Below, piece after piece: positions 23,101-34,793 of a stretch of DNA of 64,000 nucleotides (position 1 is the stretch's first letter; each line of letters opens with the position of its first letter). Origin of the DNA: Paramecium octaurelia (Eukaryota > Ciliophora > Oligohymenophorea > Peniculida > Parameciidae); assembly GCA_905182995.1 (NCBI GenBank), contig CAJJDP010000023.1, positions 533,474 through 597,473 of the forward strand, in the 5' to 3' direction. Made by a program: the position numbers and the translations under genes. A model generated the notes under the pieces. The model saw nothing but the letters and a program-made list of their open reading frames with translations. It was not told the DNA's origin and did not search any database.

Positions 23101-24820
23101 TAGAATTTATTCCTGATATCTAATATTCGTAGTTTTATCTCTGATATGAAATTGCTCTCAGTAAGGTACGATGTAACAGGTCCTTTAGAATCCTTCTCAG
23201 TCTCAAGGTTTACTTAAATAAACTATAGAGAAATGCAAAGTAGGAAAGTGATTAATTCTTCCTATGCAGCCTAGTTATAACTATTTCCTAAAAAAAATTT
23301 GATGCAGTCATTTGATAAAATGAAAAAAAGTATGGGAAATGTACTACTAAGAAGTGAAATTGATTAGATTTCAAACATTACTTACTTGCCGATAATGTTA
23401 TATGTAAATACTAATAATACCGGACAAGAGTATAATGTAAGCAAACGATCAGTTATAATAATGACTTTGAATTATTAGTATGAATTCAAATTACGCTTGG
23501 ATGGACTTGGAGGAGGGTTTGACAATCCATATTATTATTTTACTTATAAGGATTATCAAATAGTAAAGTCAATGTTTGATAATTTGAATGTGGTTATTTT
23601 GGATATAACTTTGGAGAGATCAAATTAAGAAAAGTAGAAATGGATGTTTGGATATTTTCCATTTTTGGCCTTGAACTTTTTGATAACTTTGATTATAATT
23701 TTATAGGTGGTTCGACATAGTAATGAAAAGAATGCCATTATGAGATATATATCTTCAATAGATTTAAATGTTATTGAATAAGAGAAATTTAGATTAGCTT
23801 ATTTATAATAAATAGTAGTTTAAGATATGGACATAGTAAAGGGATTCTCGATTGATATCGATTAAGTCGATAATTAATTAGAAAAATCACATATTAAGCA
23901 AAAGACATTTTTTTCAAAAAAATCAAATACAAAACTTATTAATAACAAACCAAATCTAGGATTGGCTCTAAGTATTGGACATTTTCTGCTGTTTGCTGCA
24001 TTTAGCATTTATTTATTTTTAACTTTCAGAACATATTTCATAAAGTATGAAAACACAGCAGTGTTCTATTAGTAAATCTCAGATTTAGGTGTTGATATAC
24101 CAGCTATATATGCGCAAAAAGAAATATTATTTCGAGTTAGCTTTAGATATCCTTTTCTCAACTCAACCGATGTGAATTAAACTTATGGAGTTATTTTCAA
24201 TGCAATTAATTCAGTTAAGAAATATTAGCAACAAAATCTTGACTTATGTAATAAAGATTATTTGTTTGATGAATATCTGCTTGACTTTTTCACAAGTATA
24301 AACACTGGCAATTTATGTGAATTTTAGAGCGATGAATTAAAATAAGACACATAATCATTTTGTCCTTAAGTAATGCAGGGAAATTTAGTTCAAGGATTCT
24401 CATAAACATTAATTTATATATTGAATTCTGTTGGAGTTCAATAATTAGATACTTAAAATTTTACTGTTCAACCCGCATCTACATTGTTGGAATTAGAAGG
24501 GTCAACGATTTTGACAGACATTATTGATCTTATGATAAATTAATTTTATAACAATATAGTGAATTCAACTTAAAATCTAATCTTAGATTAATAGGTAAAT
24601 TTGTGATTCACTATTTTTTTAGTTGTTTTGTATTTTCTACTTGGTGTTTGAGATCCTCTTGGCTGTGTTCTACTTTGCTAAAATTGATAAATACAATCAT
24701 CAGCAATTTTTATACTTGAAATAAAGTGTATATTTGTTTCCTCGCCACACATTAATTTTTGATGATTCCTTCTATAGGAATTTTAGAAGTATAGTTAAGG
24801 AAGAAAATTTATTAGATTGA
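20123..24820 (+). CDS. Large multi-membrane protein with PAS-like segment
   Basis: A 1,548-residue polytopic membrane protein. Exons 20123-23080, 23104-24594 and 24623-24820 are each a multiple of three; the introns are 23 and 28 nt. The N-terminal 300 residues hold several hydrophobic spans, then comes a long cytosolic region with a PAS-like stretch (YLVVNQSFDIINCSENISNQ), and further spans follow around LFILLILVYIIIVS, ALNFLITLIIILQVV, LALSIGHFLLFAAFSIYLF and LFCIFYLVFEILLAVFYF. Large proteins of this layout are expanded in ciliates and are often labelled TmcB- or tiny-macrocyst-like; that label is my inference. A sensory or signalling role would fit. The start is the first ATG giving the hydrophobic N-terminus. 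Confidence 0.75.
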
Positions 24821-24864
24821 TTGGATTTTTTATTTTAATTATTTATTGTAGTTTTGTAAATTCA

Positions 24865-26033
24865 ATGTAAAAAGTTAATTTTTATTATATAAAATAGATA
24901 AGGATCACTTTGAAATGTTGAATGGGAAGATTAATGTCTAAATGAATCATAATTACTTCGTTGACTTGATTACAAAGGCCAATCAAACTGTGAGATCATT
25001 GAATTAGAAATTCCAAAAGAAACAAATGAGAGATAAAATGGACAAGGAGTACTTTAACGTTTTGAATGGCAAAATCAACTTCCAAATTAATGATAAAGAA
25101 TATATAGATTTGATTGCAACAAAAGCTAATTACACTGTCAGACCATTAACATTAAGGTTGAGAATGTAATAGATGAAAGCAAAAATGGATGAGGAAATTA
25201 ATGTAAGTCATATGCATTCATAAGTAGATTTCCAAATTGAAACATGAGAACGTCTAGTAATAATAAAATTTAGATGACTACTATAAAAATATATTCTTTT
25301 TGCACAAAAAGCGAAAAAACAAATTCGTCAATAAGACCATGCTAAATCAAGGAGAAACAAGAAGTCCTCTAACTCAAAGGAACTTTACTCAATACTCGCC
25401 TCAAAGATAAACATAACAGTTTAATAAAACCATGTTGCCTTCTTCCCCTATAATCCAATCAAATAAGATTAAGGTATAGCAATATTAAGATTACCTTAAA
25501 CTCAATCATTAAATCAGTTAACATTAAGGGTAATTTAATGTATAGATCTTGAATCTATTGGAATAAAAAGTGTAAGCTATTAGTTAAATTAGTCACATAG
25601 CCAAATAGCTGAAATAGTCATGCACTAAGTCTGGGGTCGATTCCTATGAGTAAGCATTAAAAACGATCCAAGTCCTCAAACAAAATATAAATTAAAAGGT
25701 CATAAAGGAATGTAATTCTATTTATGAAGAAAAATAGAACCATAAGTTGAACGTTCTTGAAAAAACTTATTCTGTAAATAACAATATTAATTCAAGTATT
25801 TTTTAAGGGTTATGGAGGTAATTTAACAGATGGATGATTAAATCTACTAATATATGTTGAACTACAAATCCAAAAACCCGATACATGATCACAACTCCAT
25901 TCTTGAAGATATAAATTAGATGAGAGATGATGCATATAACGAAAAGGTTCGAACTTTCAGTAAATATCACGATATAGATCAGGAAAAGAAAAGGGATAGA
26001 TAAAAACTCAACAAAGTTAAGGCATATTTTTGA
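24865..26033 (+). CDS. Unrecognised protein with an internal repeat, 364 residues
   Basis: Not recognised. Introns 24874-24902, 25203-25224 and 25774-25796 (29, 22 and 23 nt) give 365 codons. The first exon is only nine bases (Met-Gln-Lys). The N-terminus contains two similar units of about 50 residues, DHFEMLNGKINVQMNHNYF and EYFNVLNGKINFQINDKEY, each ending in a basic helix. A Pro/Ser/Gln-rich middle (RSPLTQRNFTQYSPQR) and a helical, probably coiled-coil, C-terminus follow. It has no signal or membrane segment. It starts 44 bp after the preceding stop. The same frame continues open past the TGA at 26031-26033 into the next interval, so the 3' end could be wrong. Confidence 0.6.
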
Positions 26034-26544
26034 GTTATTAATTTTTATTAAAGTAACTTCAATTAATATCAATTTAACCCAATTTAAAGAGGGTTAAAAT
26101 TAACAATTAATTCTTAATAATTGAAAAATTAAGCTCTATGTTTTAATAAAAGACCTGATGACCAATATAAATATAAGGGAAATTTTAGAGTTTGCAATTA
26201 TCACACTAAAGAAACGATATTCAAAGGTTCAAAGCTATATTTTGTTAACAATTTAGAGCTCCTTAGAAACAAAAAGTCTGGTTCTTTTTTTTTTTAAGTC
26301 AATAATTAAAATACTTAGGAAAAAGAATAAATCAAAATATAATTTCTATTTACTAACTCATCTAAGATATTTTAAAATGGATAATTTAAACCTGTTAAAA
26401 TTTAAAGTGATATAGAAATTATGCTATGTTCGAATATTTAGAATAGAATCCACAACTAATTTATGAAAACAGCAAATATAGATTAAGATTAATGTTTCCA
26501 TTTCTTAATCCAAGTTAATTGGTGTTGAGACAGTAAAATTAATA
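26034..26544 (+). other. Coding-like interval without a resolved gene model
   Basis: Between two better models lies sequence that reads as protein in successive frames, for example KGNFRVCNYHTKETIFKGSK, then FQNGQFKPVKIQSDIEI and a TGA at 26529-26531. An 18-nt GT...AG segment with a 12-T run near 26280 could join the first two frames. No start codon precedes the first piece, which is in frame with the gene ending at 26033. It may be a middle part of one larger gene spanning 24865-27267, or a decayed gene. Confidence 0.35.
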
Positions 26545-27267
26545 ATGAGAAAGATACAAACCTGTAATCTTAATGTAAATCTTTTACAAAATGAAAACAA
26601 CATATTTAACAATCAAAAAATGATAATTAATTAATAATAATTTAACGAATACAATAATATGCAAATATAAGTTCCAAAAGATGTTGTCAAACTTTAATAT
26701 GATTTCTAAAATTTACTTAACAAATATCATGGCTTAGAATAGTTGTACATGAAGTAGTCAAATGAAATATTGCAATTAAAGAAATAAAATGAAAATCTAA
26801 GATGTAATGTTGAGAATTATGAATGTTAAAAATGCAAAAAGTATCAGAACTAAATAGATGAAATAAGAGAGGAAACAAAAAAAAAAATAAGCACAATTAC
26901 AAGCTTAGAGAACTAATTGAAAGAAAAATAAATTAAGAATGATGAAATCTAAGCATAAGCATAAGTTGAATTACAGAATAAAGTTTTGTACTTTGAAAGT
27001 TTAAATAAAGAAGTATTAGAAAGATTGGATAGAGTAAATAAAGATAATTAATTATTTGATATCTTGCTAAGGGAGAGGGATTAAAGAATTGAATCTCTCA
27101 GTGAAGTTATTCAACAACAAGAGCTTCAAATCTAACAAGATGCAGAAAATGATAATGCTTGGAAGGAGAAGTTTATAAAAATCAATAAAGATTATCATAA
27201 ATTACTCTTAGAATACAATTCAACAAAAGCTGATTTAGAGGCGTTATATGTCAGTTAAAGAAGATGA
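26545..27267 (+). CDS. Coiled-coil protein, 240 residues (may be a 3' exon)
   Basis: One uninterrupted frame from ATG 26545 to TGA 27265-27267. The product is almost entirely Gln/Glu/Lys/Asn-rich helix with heptad spacing, for example LLRERDQRIESLSEVIQQQE and KEVLERLDRVNKDNQLFDIL. One cysteine cluster is present (YECQKCKKY). No globular domain is recognised; a structural or cytoskeletal role is likely but not shown. It may be the C-terminal part of a larger gene that includes the unresolved interval just upstream, because no intron could be found to connect them and this ATG may be internal. Confidence 0.5.
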
Positions 27268-27509
27268 AGTGATTTCTAATGAGTTAAATTATTTACTCCA
27301 TCAATATTAATTTATATTAAAATACATATATAATTTAAATCAAAACTTTCAAAAGTTTATACTTCAATAATTGCACCATAAATTAATCTATCGTAAAAAA
27401 AGGATGTGTAAATCGGAAATTGAAATTAGACGACCAAATTTATTGTTTCTCCAATTATACAATAAATATTTAATAGCCCAGAATCAATAAATATATAAAT
27501 TATAATTTT

Positions 27510-29162
27510 ATGCAAAATACTAGCCGGCCTTCCCCCCATTATACGAAATCTTCTCTGGCTAAGTATGAGTATTATGATTTAGACAATCTATTCAGCAATA
27601 AGTATAACCACAAAAGAGCTCATTTACACGATGGCTGCAAAGATTATTTTGCATCAGAGATAAGAATGAATAATAATATATTACAAATATGATGGAAGTA
27701 TCCAACTTTGATGAAAGTCAATAACCTACATTGAAGATCATTTCAAAGTTTAGTTAATATGATGAATATTTTTCAATTTAAGATCCAATTAGAATAATAC
27801 AAGGAAGTGATGTACTTTGAATATTTATAAGTAGTCATAATATCCGTTCGTAGTGAAATTTAATGAAAAGAAATTACTCGACATTGACGACTTATATAAT
27901 CAATCACTTCCCCCATTAACTGGGTAGGTGGTTCTATTAATCACGCAAAATCCCCCTTTAGAGCTAATTCACTTTATAGAAACTTAAGCCTCTCAGTTCA
28001 TCATTTATTTATAAACTCCAAATCTTGAGATTCAAGAATACATTTCAAATTCTTCAATAATAAAATAGCATTCTAAGCCGGAAATAATTATTGGAAAGGT
28101 TATTGTATATAATTAGTCTAGTTTTCTTTCAAAAAGAGTTTATCATTAATCGATCAATACATCTTTATGCCGGATTACTCCCACGAAGGTAAATAGCAAG
28201 TTGTAGAATGCATATCTTTGTTATTAAGGTTGGTACCACACGAAATTGATAAATTTACATTTCTCATTAAATTGTAAGGCAACCCAATTTAAGATATTTT
28301 TTCATTGGGGTCTAGAATGAATGAAGCATTTATATAGAGGTATGAAAGTTAATTTTGGATCAATAAGATTCTGAGATAATGTTAAAATAGAAATGGAATT
28401 GTATTAAAATAGAGAGATCAGAAAAAGACAGGCTTTGAAAAGTCACAATACATGATGCTGAGCAATAGTATTAATTCAAACAAGGGGTTCAATTTAACAG
28501 TTGAAAATACCGAGTTTATTATTAATTTAACAAAGTATCAACAAGGGAGTGGGATTGTCCATGTTTTTTAATGTAAGATTTTTCAAAAAGGAGTGGAGAG
28601 TAGGAATACTAATCATGTTGACTAAGCAAAATTATTTTGCTCCTTAATATTCTTAATTAAAGAGTTGAAGGGATTTAGTCAATATGATTAAGAGGATTTT
28701 ATCAATTTAATGAAAATAACTTCGTAGTCTTCATTTTTATCATGCTGTTTCTGCATTAATTTGATGAAGCAAGAAGACTTGAAAGAATTAAGTTAAGTAA
28801 AGATGCATTACAAGAGATACTTGGAAATTCTGATTTGCAGTGGAATCATAACAAATGAACAAGATAGTTACGTATTGTAATCCATTTTCAATAAATGTTT
28901 GAATTGTCCAATCTATGATATTTCTATACCGAAAAGTGAACACTTGGGCTCTGGAGACAACTTTTCATAGCAAATAATATAGGCAGAAGAAGCAGGAGAG
29001 AAGATGTATTCAATGGATTACGATTATGCATTATCTTAGAAATCTTATCAAATAGTTCTTGGACTATAGTAGGATTTAAATTATAGTGAATTGTAAATTG
29101 AACCACAAAAACGATTCCCTTATTAGGCAACAACATCTATATAAAATTCGTTCAATGAATGA
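27510..29162 (+). CDS. Unrecognised protein, 529 residues
   Basis: Not recognised. Introns 27563-27582 (20 nt), 27812-27831 (20 nt, or 23 nt if the acceptor is 3 bases later) and 28099-28121 (23 nt) join four good frames into 530 codons. The N-terminus is basic and Ser-rich (MQNTSRPSPHYTKSSLAK). The middle has hydrophobic strands and helices such as LSLIDQYIFMPDYSHEGKQ and VVECISLLLRLVPHEIDKF, and the C-terminus is Gln-rich. It has no signal peptide or membrane span. The exact codon closure and even composition support a real gene. Its stop lies 102 bp before the eL33 start. Confidence 0.6.
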
Positions 29163-29264
29163 AAATTATATCTGTATATTTTATGGGATTTGCTATAAAC
29201 TCAATATATATTATGAGTATTATGGTTTAATTTTTAAATAAAAAAATAACAAAGATTTTAATTA

Positions 29265-29700
29265 ATGAAGGGTTAAGCTGATTAAAAGAAGGAAGCAACA
29301 AAAACAGTCAAGAAAGTTAAGACAACCAACAAAAGCGCACCAGTGAGGTAGAGTTCAAATACTAAATGTAGATTATGGGTTAAGGCTGCATTCACAGGTT
29401 TCAGAAGATCAAAGGTTTAATAAAATGAGAATTAAGCATTGCTCAAAATTCAACATGTGGAAGATGTTGCTTCAAGCAGATTCTATTGGGGAAAGAGAGT
29501 TGCATACATTTATAAGGCCCATTCACTTAAGAACAACACAAAATTCAGAGTATGAAATTGATTTAATTCAGACAATTTGGGGTCGTATTAGTAGATCACA
29601 CGGATCAAACGGAGTTGTGATTGCTCGTTTTGGCAGAAATCTCCCACCAAGAGCTATTGGATCAACCCTTAGAGTATTCCTCTATCCCAACAGAGCTTGA
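29265..29700 (+). CDS. RPL35A: 60S ribosomal protein eL33 (L35a)
   Basis: Large-subunit ribosomal protein of the L35Ae family. One 22-nt intron (29550-29571) gives 137 residues. Family segments are RLWVKAAFTGFRRSK, ENQALLKIQHVED, YWGKRVAYIYKAHS, TIWGRISRSHGSNGVVIARF and the C-terminal RAIGSTLRVFLYPNRA. Compared with animal L35a the product has about 35 extra N-terminal residues, Lys/Thr-rich, before the conserved core; the upstream ATG is kept because the frame is open and basic as expected for a ribosomal extension. A start nearer the core would need another ATG, and none is present. Confidence 0.93.
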
Positions 29701-29872
29701 AAATACACACATACAATACAAAATAATACATTAATCAATTTTAATTATTTCAATATATATATATATATTAAATAAGCCAAAACCCAAAGGCTTCTAATTG
29801 CTATTAAAACATTCTGAATTTTTTCATTAATTTTAATCCTTATTAATAATCAAGAGTTTGAAATATAATATT

Positions 29873-31292
29873 ATGAATATTTTCTTATTATTTTTTTATG
29901 GGGCCATTCTACCTGTGTAATCAAATGATACTCTAATCAATGTTTAAGCTATTTGGAGACACGGAGCAAGAGACTTTTATTATTGCAATTGGGGATGTGA
30001 TAAAAATAATGAACCTGATGGTGATTCCTAAATTCTTACTCCTGCAGGCATGAGACAATAATATGTTTTGGGAAAATGGCTAAGATAAAGATACATAATT
30101 GATAATCACCTTCTGTCTCCCTAATTTAATGAGAATGAAATTTATATAGAAAGCACCGACTACAATAGGTACAAAATATATCAATTTGAGAACTATTATG
30201 AGTGCTTATAGCAACTTATAAGGAATGTATCCAGAAGGCTCTGAACTTCCAAATGTAACTGAAGATAAGCTGTTGCCTCCTAATTCTGGTAGTAAATCTC
30301 CTTCTATAGGAAATTATGCTCTACCTAATAAAATTTAACTCATACCAATTCATACAAAAGAAGAGGAATAGGACTATGCCTTAGCAATTTATTGTAAAAC
30401 TACAGGGTCAACAGTTAAATAGAACAAATAAACCGAGCTGTATCATACAATCAACTCTGCGAATTAAACCTAAGAACTATTCCAAAAATTCAATTCAGAA
30501 TTAGGTCTTGTTGGAGAATAATAAGTAAATGATATAATCGAATTGGCTAAATGGAGAGACACTTTTACATGCAATAGATATAATGGTGATTAGTTGCCTC
30601 CAAAATTAGCAGCAAAAACTCTGTTTTTTATGGACGAGATTGCATTACTATCCTTTAGTTTGAGATAGTTTCAAAATTGGGAATAATCGAAATTGTATTC
30701 GACCCCATATCTATAATAAGTTATTGAAAACTTTGATAATTTTATTAATGGGAAATCCAAAGTTAAATACCGAGGTTCTTCTTCTCATGATTCTACGATG
30801 CTAGGTATTATTTCTGGTTTAAATTTGACAAGCGCTTAATGTTAAGCTGATATTTATTTAAAAAAAGAACAATCAGACATCTTCTGTTTAACTGAAGTAT
30901 CTTAATTAATATTTTAGAATATAGAATTCTCATCTAATCTAATAATCGAGCTCTACAACAATACCATTAATGGATTATATGTTAGAATACTTTATAATGG
31001 GGAATATGTACCAGTGTGTTCTAAGTAAGGAACCTTTTGCTAATATGATAAATTTAAATCAATCCTCAGGTAGCAATTTGTGGATTACGAAAAAGAATGC
31101 AATTTGAGCAAGGAGATTCAAAGACCAGTAAGAATACATAATAGAATTTATAAGGTCGTTTACAAGATTCCTCTTTGGGTCATACTATTTTTTGTATTAG
31201 TGTTACTCTGTACTTGCGGGATTTTTCTATTGGTTTTCAAGTTAAAGTAAATGAAAGATCCAGATGTTTCGGATTCTACTATTTCCTAATGA
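29873..31292 (+). CDS. Histidine acid phosphatase, membrane-anchored
   Basis: Phosphomonoesterase of the branch-2 histidine phosphatase family, probably lysosomal or cell-surface. One 22-nt intron (30169-30190) gives 465 residues. The N-terminal signal sequence (MNIFLLFFYGAILPV) is followed by the catalytic motif VQAIWRHGARD, in which His attacks phosphate, and the proton-donor motif YRGSSSHDSTMLG sits in the last third. Near the C-terminus a single membrane span, VILFFVLVLLCTCGIFLLVF, is followed by a short cytosolic tail, so the enzyme is a type I membrane protein. Cysteine pairs typical of the family are present (CNWGCD and VCSKQGTFCQ). It looks intact. Confidence 0.92.
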
Positions 31293-31405
31293 TTGTCAAA
31301 TATTTTATTTGTTATAACAATATTATAATAATTAACTTATTTAAAGAAAGATAAAGTCAAGAGTTAAGTTTTGAAAAATTATATACAATACGCAATTACT
31401 CTTAA

Positions 31406-31996
31406 TCATTTTTATTTTCTACTATTTTACTTTAGTCTTTTGTGCAATCTTGCTAGTTTTCCCAATCTTTTTGTTTTCTTCTTCTTGATTCCTTTTTTTA
31501 AATTATTTATTGGTTTTGATTTTTACTCAATCTCCTATATCTCATCTTTATCTATTTCATCGACTGGTTTTTTTTTCATGGCCTTTCGAATTTCTTCAAT
31601 TATTTTTTCATGTTTTTGCTAATTTGATTTCTTTGCTGTAAGGAGAGTTTAAATTTTCTTGCCTTATTAGTTCAATTCCTTCTCTTCCACATTTTTAATG
31701 TGAACTGCCGATTTAACTATAGGATTAACTATAACTTCGCCTATTTTCTGAAATAAAAATTCCTAATCAATTCTGGTGAATTGGATATTTTAATTGCCAT
31801 TTTTAAATTTATTTAAATTGTTTAATGCAAATTCAAAGAAAGCCTTTTCTCTCTGGATATCATCGTTGTAATCTATATTTTACACATTTCCATTGACGAT
31901 AATAAAGGGGTCTGTTTGTTAACTCTATAATAATTTGATCTTATTGTTAAATTTGTATTCAATGCCTTCTGGCACTGCCCCTTAATTTTTTATCAT
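31406..31996 (-). CDS. EBP2-like rRNA-processing protein
   Basis: Probably a short relative of EBNA1-binding protein 2 (EBP2), a nucleolar factor in 60S maturation. The intronless frame gives 196 residues. The family-like part is REKAFFEFALNNL, then IQFTRIDQEFLFQKIGEV, followed by the long basic helix KSNQQKHEKIIEEIRKAMKK. The C-terminus is lysine- and arginine-rich (KKKKTKRLGKLARLHKRLKQ), consistent with a nucleolar protein. EBP2 orthologues are usually longer and carry an R-P-D-D-Y-F motif, here reduced to a weak RIDQEFLF match. A different basic nuclear protein remains possible. Confidence 0.55.
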
Positions 31997-32051
31997 TATT
32001 TAAAATATTATAAAACATATTTGATAAATGAACTAAAAGAACAAACAAACT

Positions 32052-32740
32052 TCATTTCTTTTACTTCTTAACTGGCTTAACATCAGATTCGTCATCTTCA
32101 TCTTCCTCATCTTCATCAAATTAGTCATCTTCATCATCATCTCCGTCTTTAGCTCCTAATTCATCGTATTCATCGCCTTCTTCTTCATCACTCTAATCAA
32201 TAATGAGATATTAGTATTACGGAAAATTAAATTTCTTATCCTTCCTTATCCTTGTTATCCAACACTGATAATGATGGGAGGAGCTCGAAAATTTTATTGA
32301 AGTATCCAGGAAGTTGTGTAATTGGATTGTCAGCCAAATCCAACTGTTGTAATTACTTAAGTTATTTCAAGGGCTCCACATCCTATTAATTAATGGGGAT
32401 ATCTTACTTCAAATGTTTTAATATTATTATCTGCAAGACTTAAACATGCTAATTTCTTGAAATTTTTGCTGATGTAAGTTATAGCTTAACCATCTAATTG
32501 ATTTGCCTCCAAAATTAGATTTTCCAAATTATTCAATTTTGGGAATCCCTCCAAGTTTTTGAGTTGGCATTCGACAAGACTCAAACTCACTAGATTCTAA
32601 TGTTATTGAATAAGATTTGCTGATTGAGAATCAAATTGACCAATTGCGATTCCCTCAATATCTAAATCTTCCAATTCTCCATTCTAAGCTTCTTATTGTG
32701 CAGTTATTTCTTTTTTTATTGATTCAAGAGTGGCAGCCAT
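32052..32740 (-). CDS. ANP32-like acidic leucine-rich nuclear protein
   Basis: Leucine-rich-repeat protein with an acidic tail, the layout of the ANP32 family of nuclear phosphatase and histone regulators. Introns 32383-32407 and 32193-32220 (25 and 28 nt) leave 211 residues. Repeats read NLVSLSLVECQLKNLEGFPK, LENLILEANQLDG, LACLSLADNNIKTFE and LQQLDLADNPITQL, capped by LLPSLSVLDNKDKEG, which is the family's LRR-cap pattern. The C-terminus is an Asp/Glu run (SDEEEGDEYDELG and later) ending in a basic KPVKKQKK. The family identity is good; the specific orthologue is not assigned. Confidence 0.85.
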
Positions 32741-33249
32741 TTATTAAAATATTTATTAATAAAGTCATTTAATTCGCTTTGAAGTTAAATAATTAGAATC
32801 TTTATAATCCGTATTTGTGGCTTATAATATTTGTATATATTTTATTAAATATTGGGGAACTTAAAAGTAGAGTTTATTTTCTATAAAAATGGATGGCGCA
32901 CTCGATAAAGACTACTAATAATTTAATACAATTCACGAATCCAAAATTATTTAGTTTGAATCATTGTTATTGATAATAAATAATTGTATATTATTATTAT
33001 TAAATCTATCTTATAAATTCTACAATTTAGGGGAATACTTTGATAAGATTAAAATTTTAGATTCCAATTTAAATAAATCAATTTTAATTCAATTAATTAC
33101 ATTCTCATTCAGAATTAACTTATTATATATATAATTTCTTACAACTCTAACCACATCCTCCTCCCCCAAAAGAAGACATTATTATACATATATTATATAT
33201 GAATTATTTAATTTAAGGAATCACCCTCAATTGAAATCAAACCTCTCCA
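32741..33249. other. Intergenic; possible short ORF at its left end
   Basis: Spacer between the ANP32-like start and the CDK stop, both minus-strand genes. A plus-strand ATG at 32889 opens with protein-like codons (MDGALDKDYQQFNTIHESK) and the frame stays open for a long way because it runs antisense to the CDK gene. Only the first 30 codons look coding; no complete model is supported. Confidence 0.45.
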
Positions 33250-34348
33250 TCATTATTACACTTTAAAATACTCAGACAATAAATCCATATTTTCATCCAC
33301 AACATCTGGTTCTTATGTGTTATTAAAAAATGGCTTAAATATATAAAAAGCTATTACATGTCTCAGAGCCTCCTGGCAAGAAATTCTATTGGCTGGATTC
33401 AATTACAATAATTTCTAATTAATTATTGCCAATCATAATACCTTCAACAAATCCAAACCATCCTAAGTCATCTATGTGTTTTAGAATTATTAATCCAGCC
33501 TCCGTTCCAATTCTTCTTAAAATTAAGAATTCTATATATTACTCATTATAAGATACAGATAAAACTTAAACATCATCCTACTTCGACGATATACTCTCAC
33601 ATATCAACTTCATCTACTGAATCTCGCTGTCTCCAGCAAATAAAGGGGCATTAAGGACCATTTGAGCAAATATGCACCCAATAGACCAGACATCGATTGC
33701 TGTTGTGTAACAACAAGGCTTGAGTAACAACTCTGGTGGTCTGTACCAAAGTGTTATCACTTCATAGGTGTAGGATCCAGGTACTTACTGAAAGGATCTA
33801 GCCATTCCGAAATCACCAATTTTAACTTTGCCTGAGAAATGAATTTCAACAATACAATACCATCTTTGCTTATCAATATGTTCTGGGGCTTTAAGTCTCT
33901 GTGCATGCACTTCTTTCTATGGCACTCATTCATCCCTTTTAAGATCCCGTGTAAAATTTCCTATTTATGATAACTTCACAAAATTACCTAAATCTTTTAC
34001 ATATCCAATACATTTGACTTCAAATAGGCATCCAAGTCAACATCATAGAATTCCATCACCAATCTGATGCATTCCTAAACATATTCAATTTCAATCAATC
34101 TTATTTCAATTTAATTATTACTTCACAATATTTTCACATTACACTGTTTATAATATTGATGTTTCTCTCAAAGCTACTTAGGATATCCCCTAATCTTGTG
34201 ACTAAATATAATTTATATCGACAACCTGCTTCTTTATCTTCTTTATAGCAACAATCTTCCCTGTCGAAGTATTTATGGCTTTATAGACATCTCCATAAAC
34301 GCCAGATCCAACCTTCCCTAACAATTAATATTTAGAGATCTGTGACAT
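33250..34348 (-). CDS. Cyclin-dependent kinase with divergent PSTAIRE helix
   Basis: CMGC protein kinase of the CDK group. Five introns (34100-34121, 33961-33987, 33832-33860, 33532-33556 and 33415-33441; 22-29 nt) leave 322 residues. The glycine loop is [11 protein letters not shown] (11-21), the catalytic lysine is K36 in VAIKK, the catalytic loop is HRDLKPQN and the metal-binding motif is DFGMAR. The activation loop [15 protein letters not shown] keeps the phosphorylatable Thr. The C-helix reads GISQVALRE (54-62) where classic CDKs have PSTAIRE; Glu62 is kept. The C-terminal part is [15 protein letters not shown] cyclin partner different from cyclin A/B is likely but unproven. All catalytic residues are intact. 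Confidence 0.9.
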
Positions 34349-34366
34349 TACGAAAAAATAAATATT

Positions 34367-34639
34367 TCAAAAAGCTTATTATTATTTTTACAATTATTTG
34401 TTATTTTTATTCAAAAGTTAAACCAGGTTTATAAAATAGATAATTGTACTCCTTTTTTCAAAGATCATTATTATAACAAACTTCATCAAATATAACTTTA
34501 AGCATTCTTAGTTATCAGGAGTTTTATTGCCAGTCCTATTTAATATGAGTTTTTGAGAATTGTAATTTAATGATTTGTAAGTATAAATAATCAACACAAT
34601 CCAAAAAGCATATATCGATAAAATCTGTCTAGTATTCAT
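34367..34639 (-). CDS. Possible small membrane protein
   Basis: A 90-residue frame beginning MNTRQILSIYAFWIVLIIYT, with one clear hydrophobic N-terminal span, fills the gap between Piezo and the CDK gene. Without an intron it ends at TGA 34367-34369. A 26- or 30-nt intron would give a more protein-like middle (EYNYLFYKPGLTFEQ), but then the frame runs open into the CDK start, so the model is unresolved. Short open frames are common with one stop codon; treat as tentative. Confidence 0.3.
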
Positions 34640-34793
34640 TTCAATTTAACTATTAAATAATAGTAATTGTATAACTTTTATAAACGTGGATTTGAACTTT
34701 TTGAAGTTGTGATCAAATAGAATTCCCATCTGAAAAAACAAATATAAAATTTTATTTGATAGTAACACTCATGCAAGATATAATAAAATACAA

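Noticed and set aside
32889..33620. Very long plus-strand open frame starting MDGALDKDYQQF
   Set aside because: Most of it is antisense to the CDK gene, whose motifs and introns are unambiguous. Only the first 30 codons look coding and no ending could be found.
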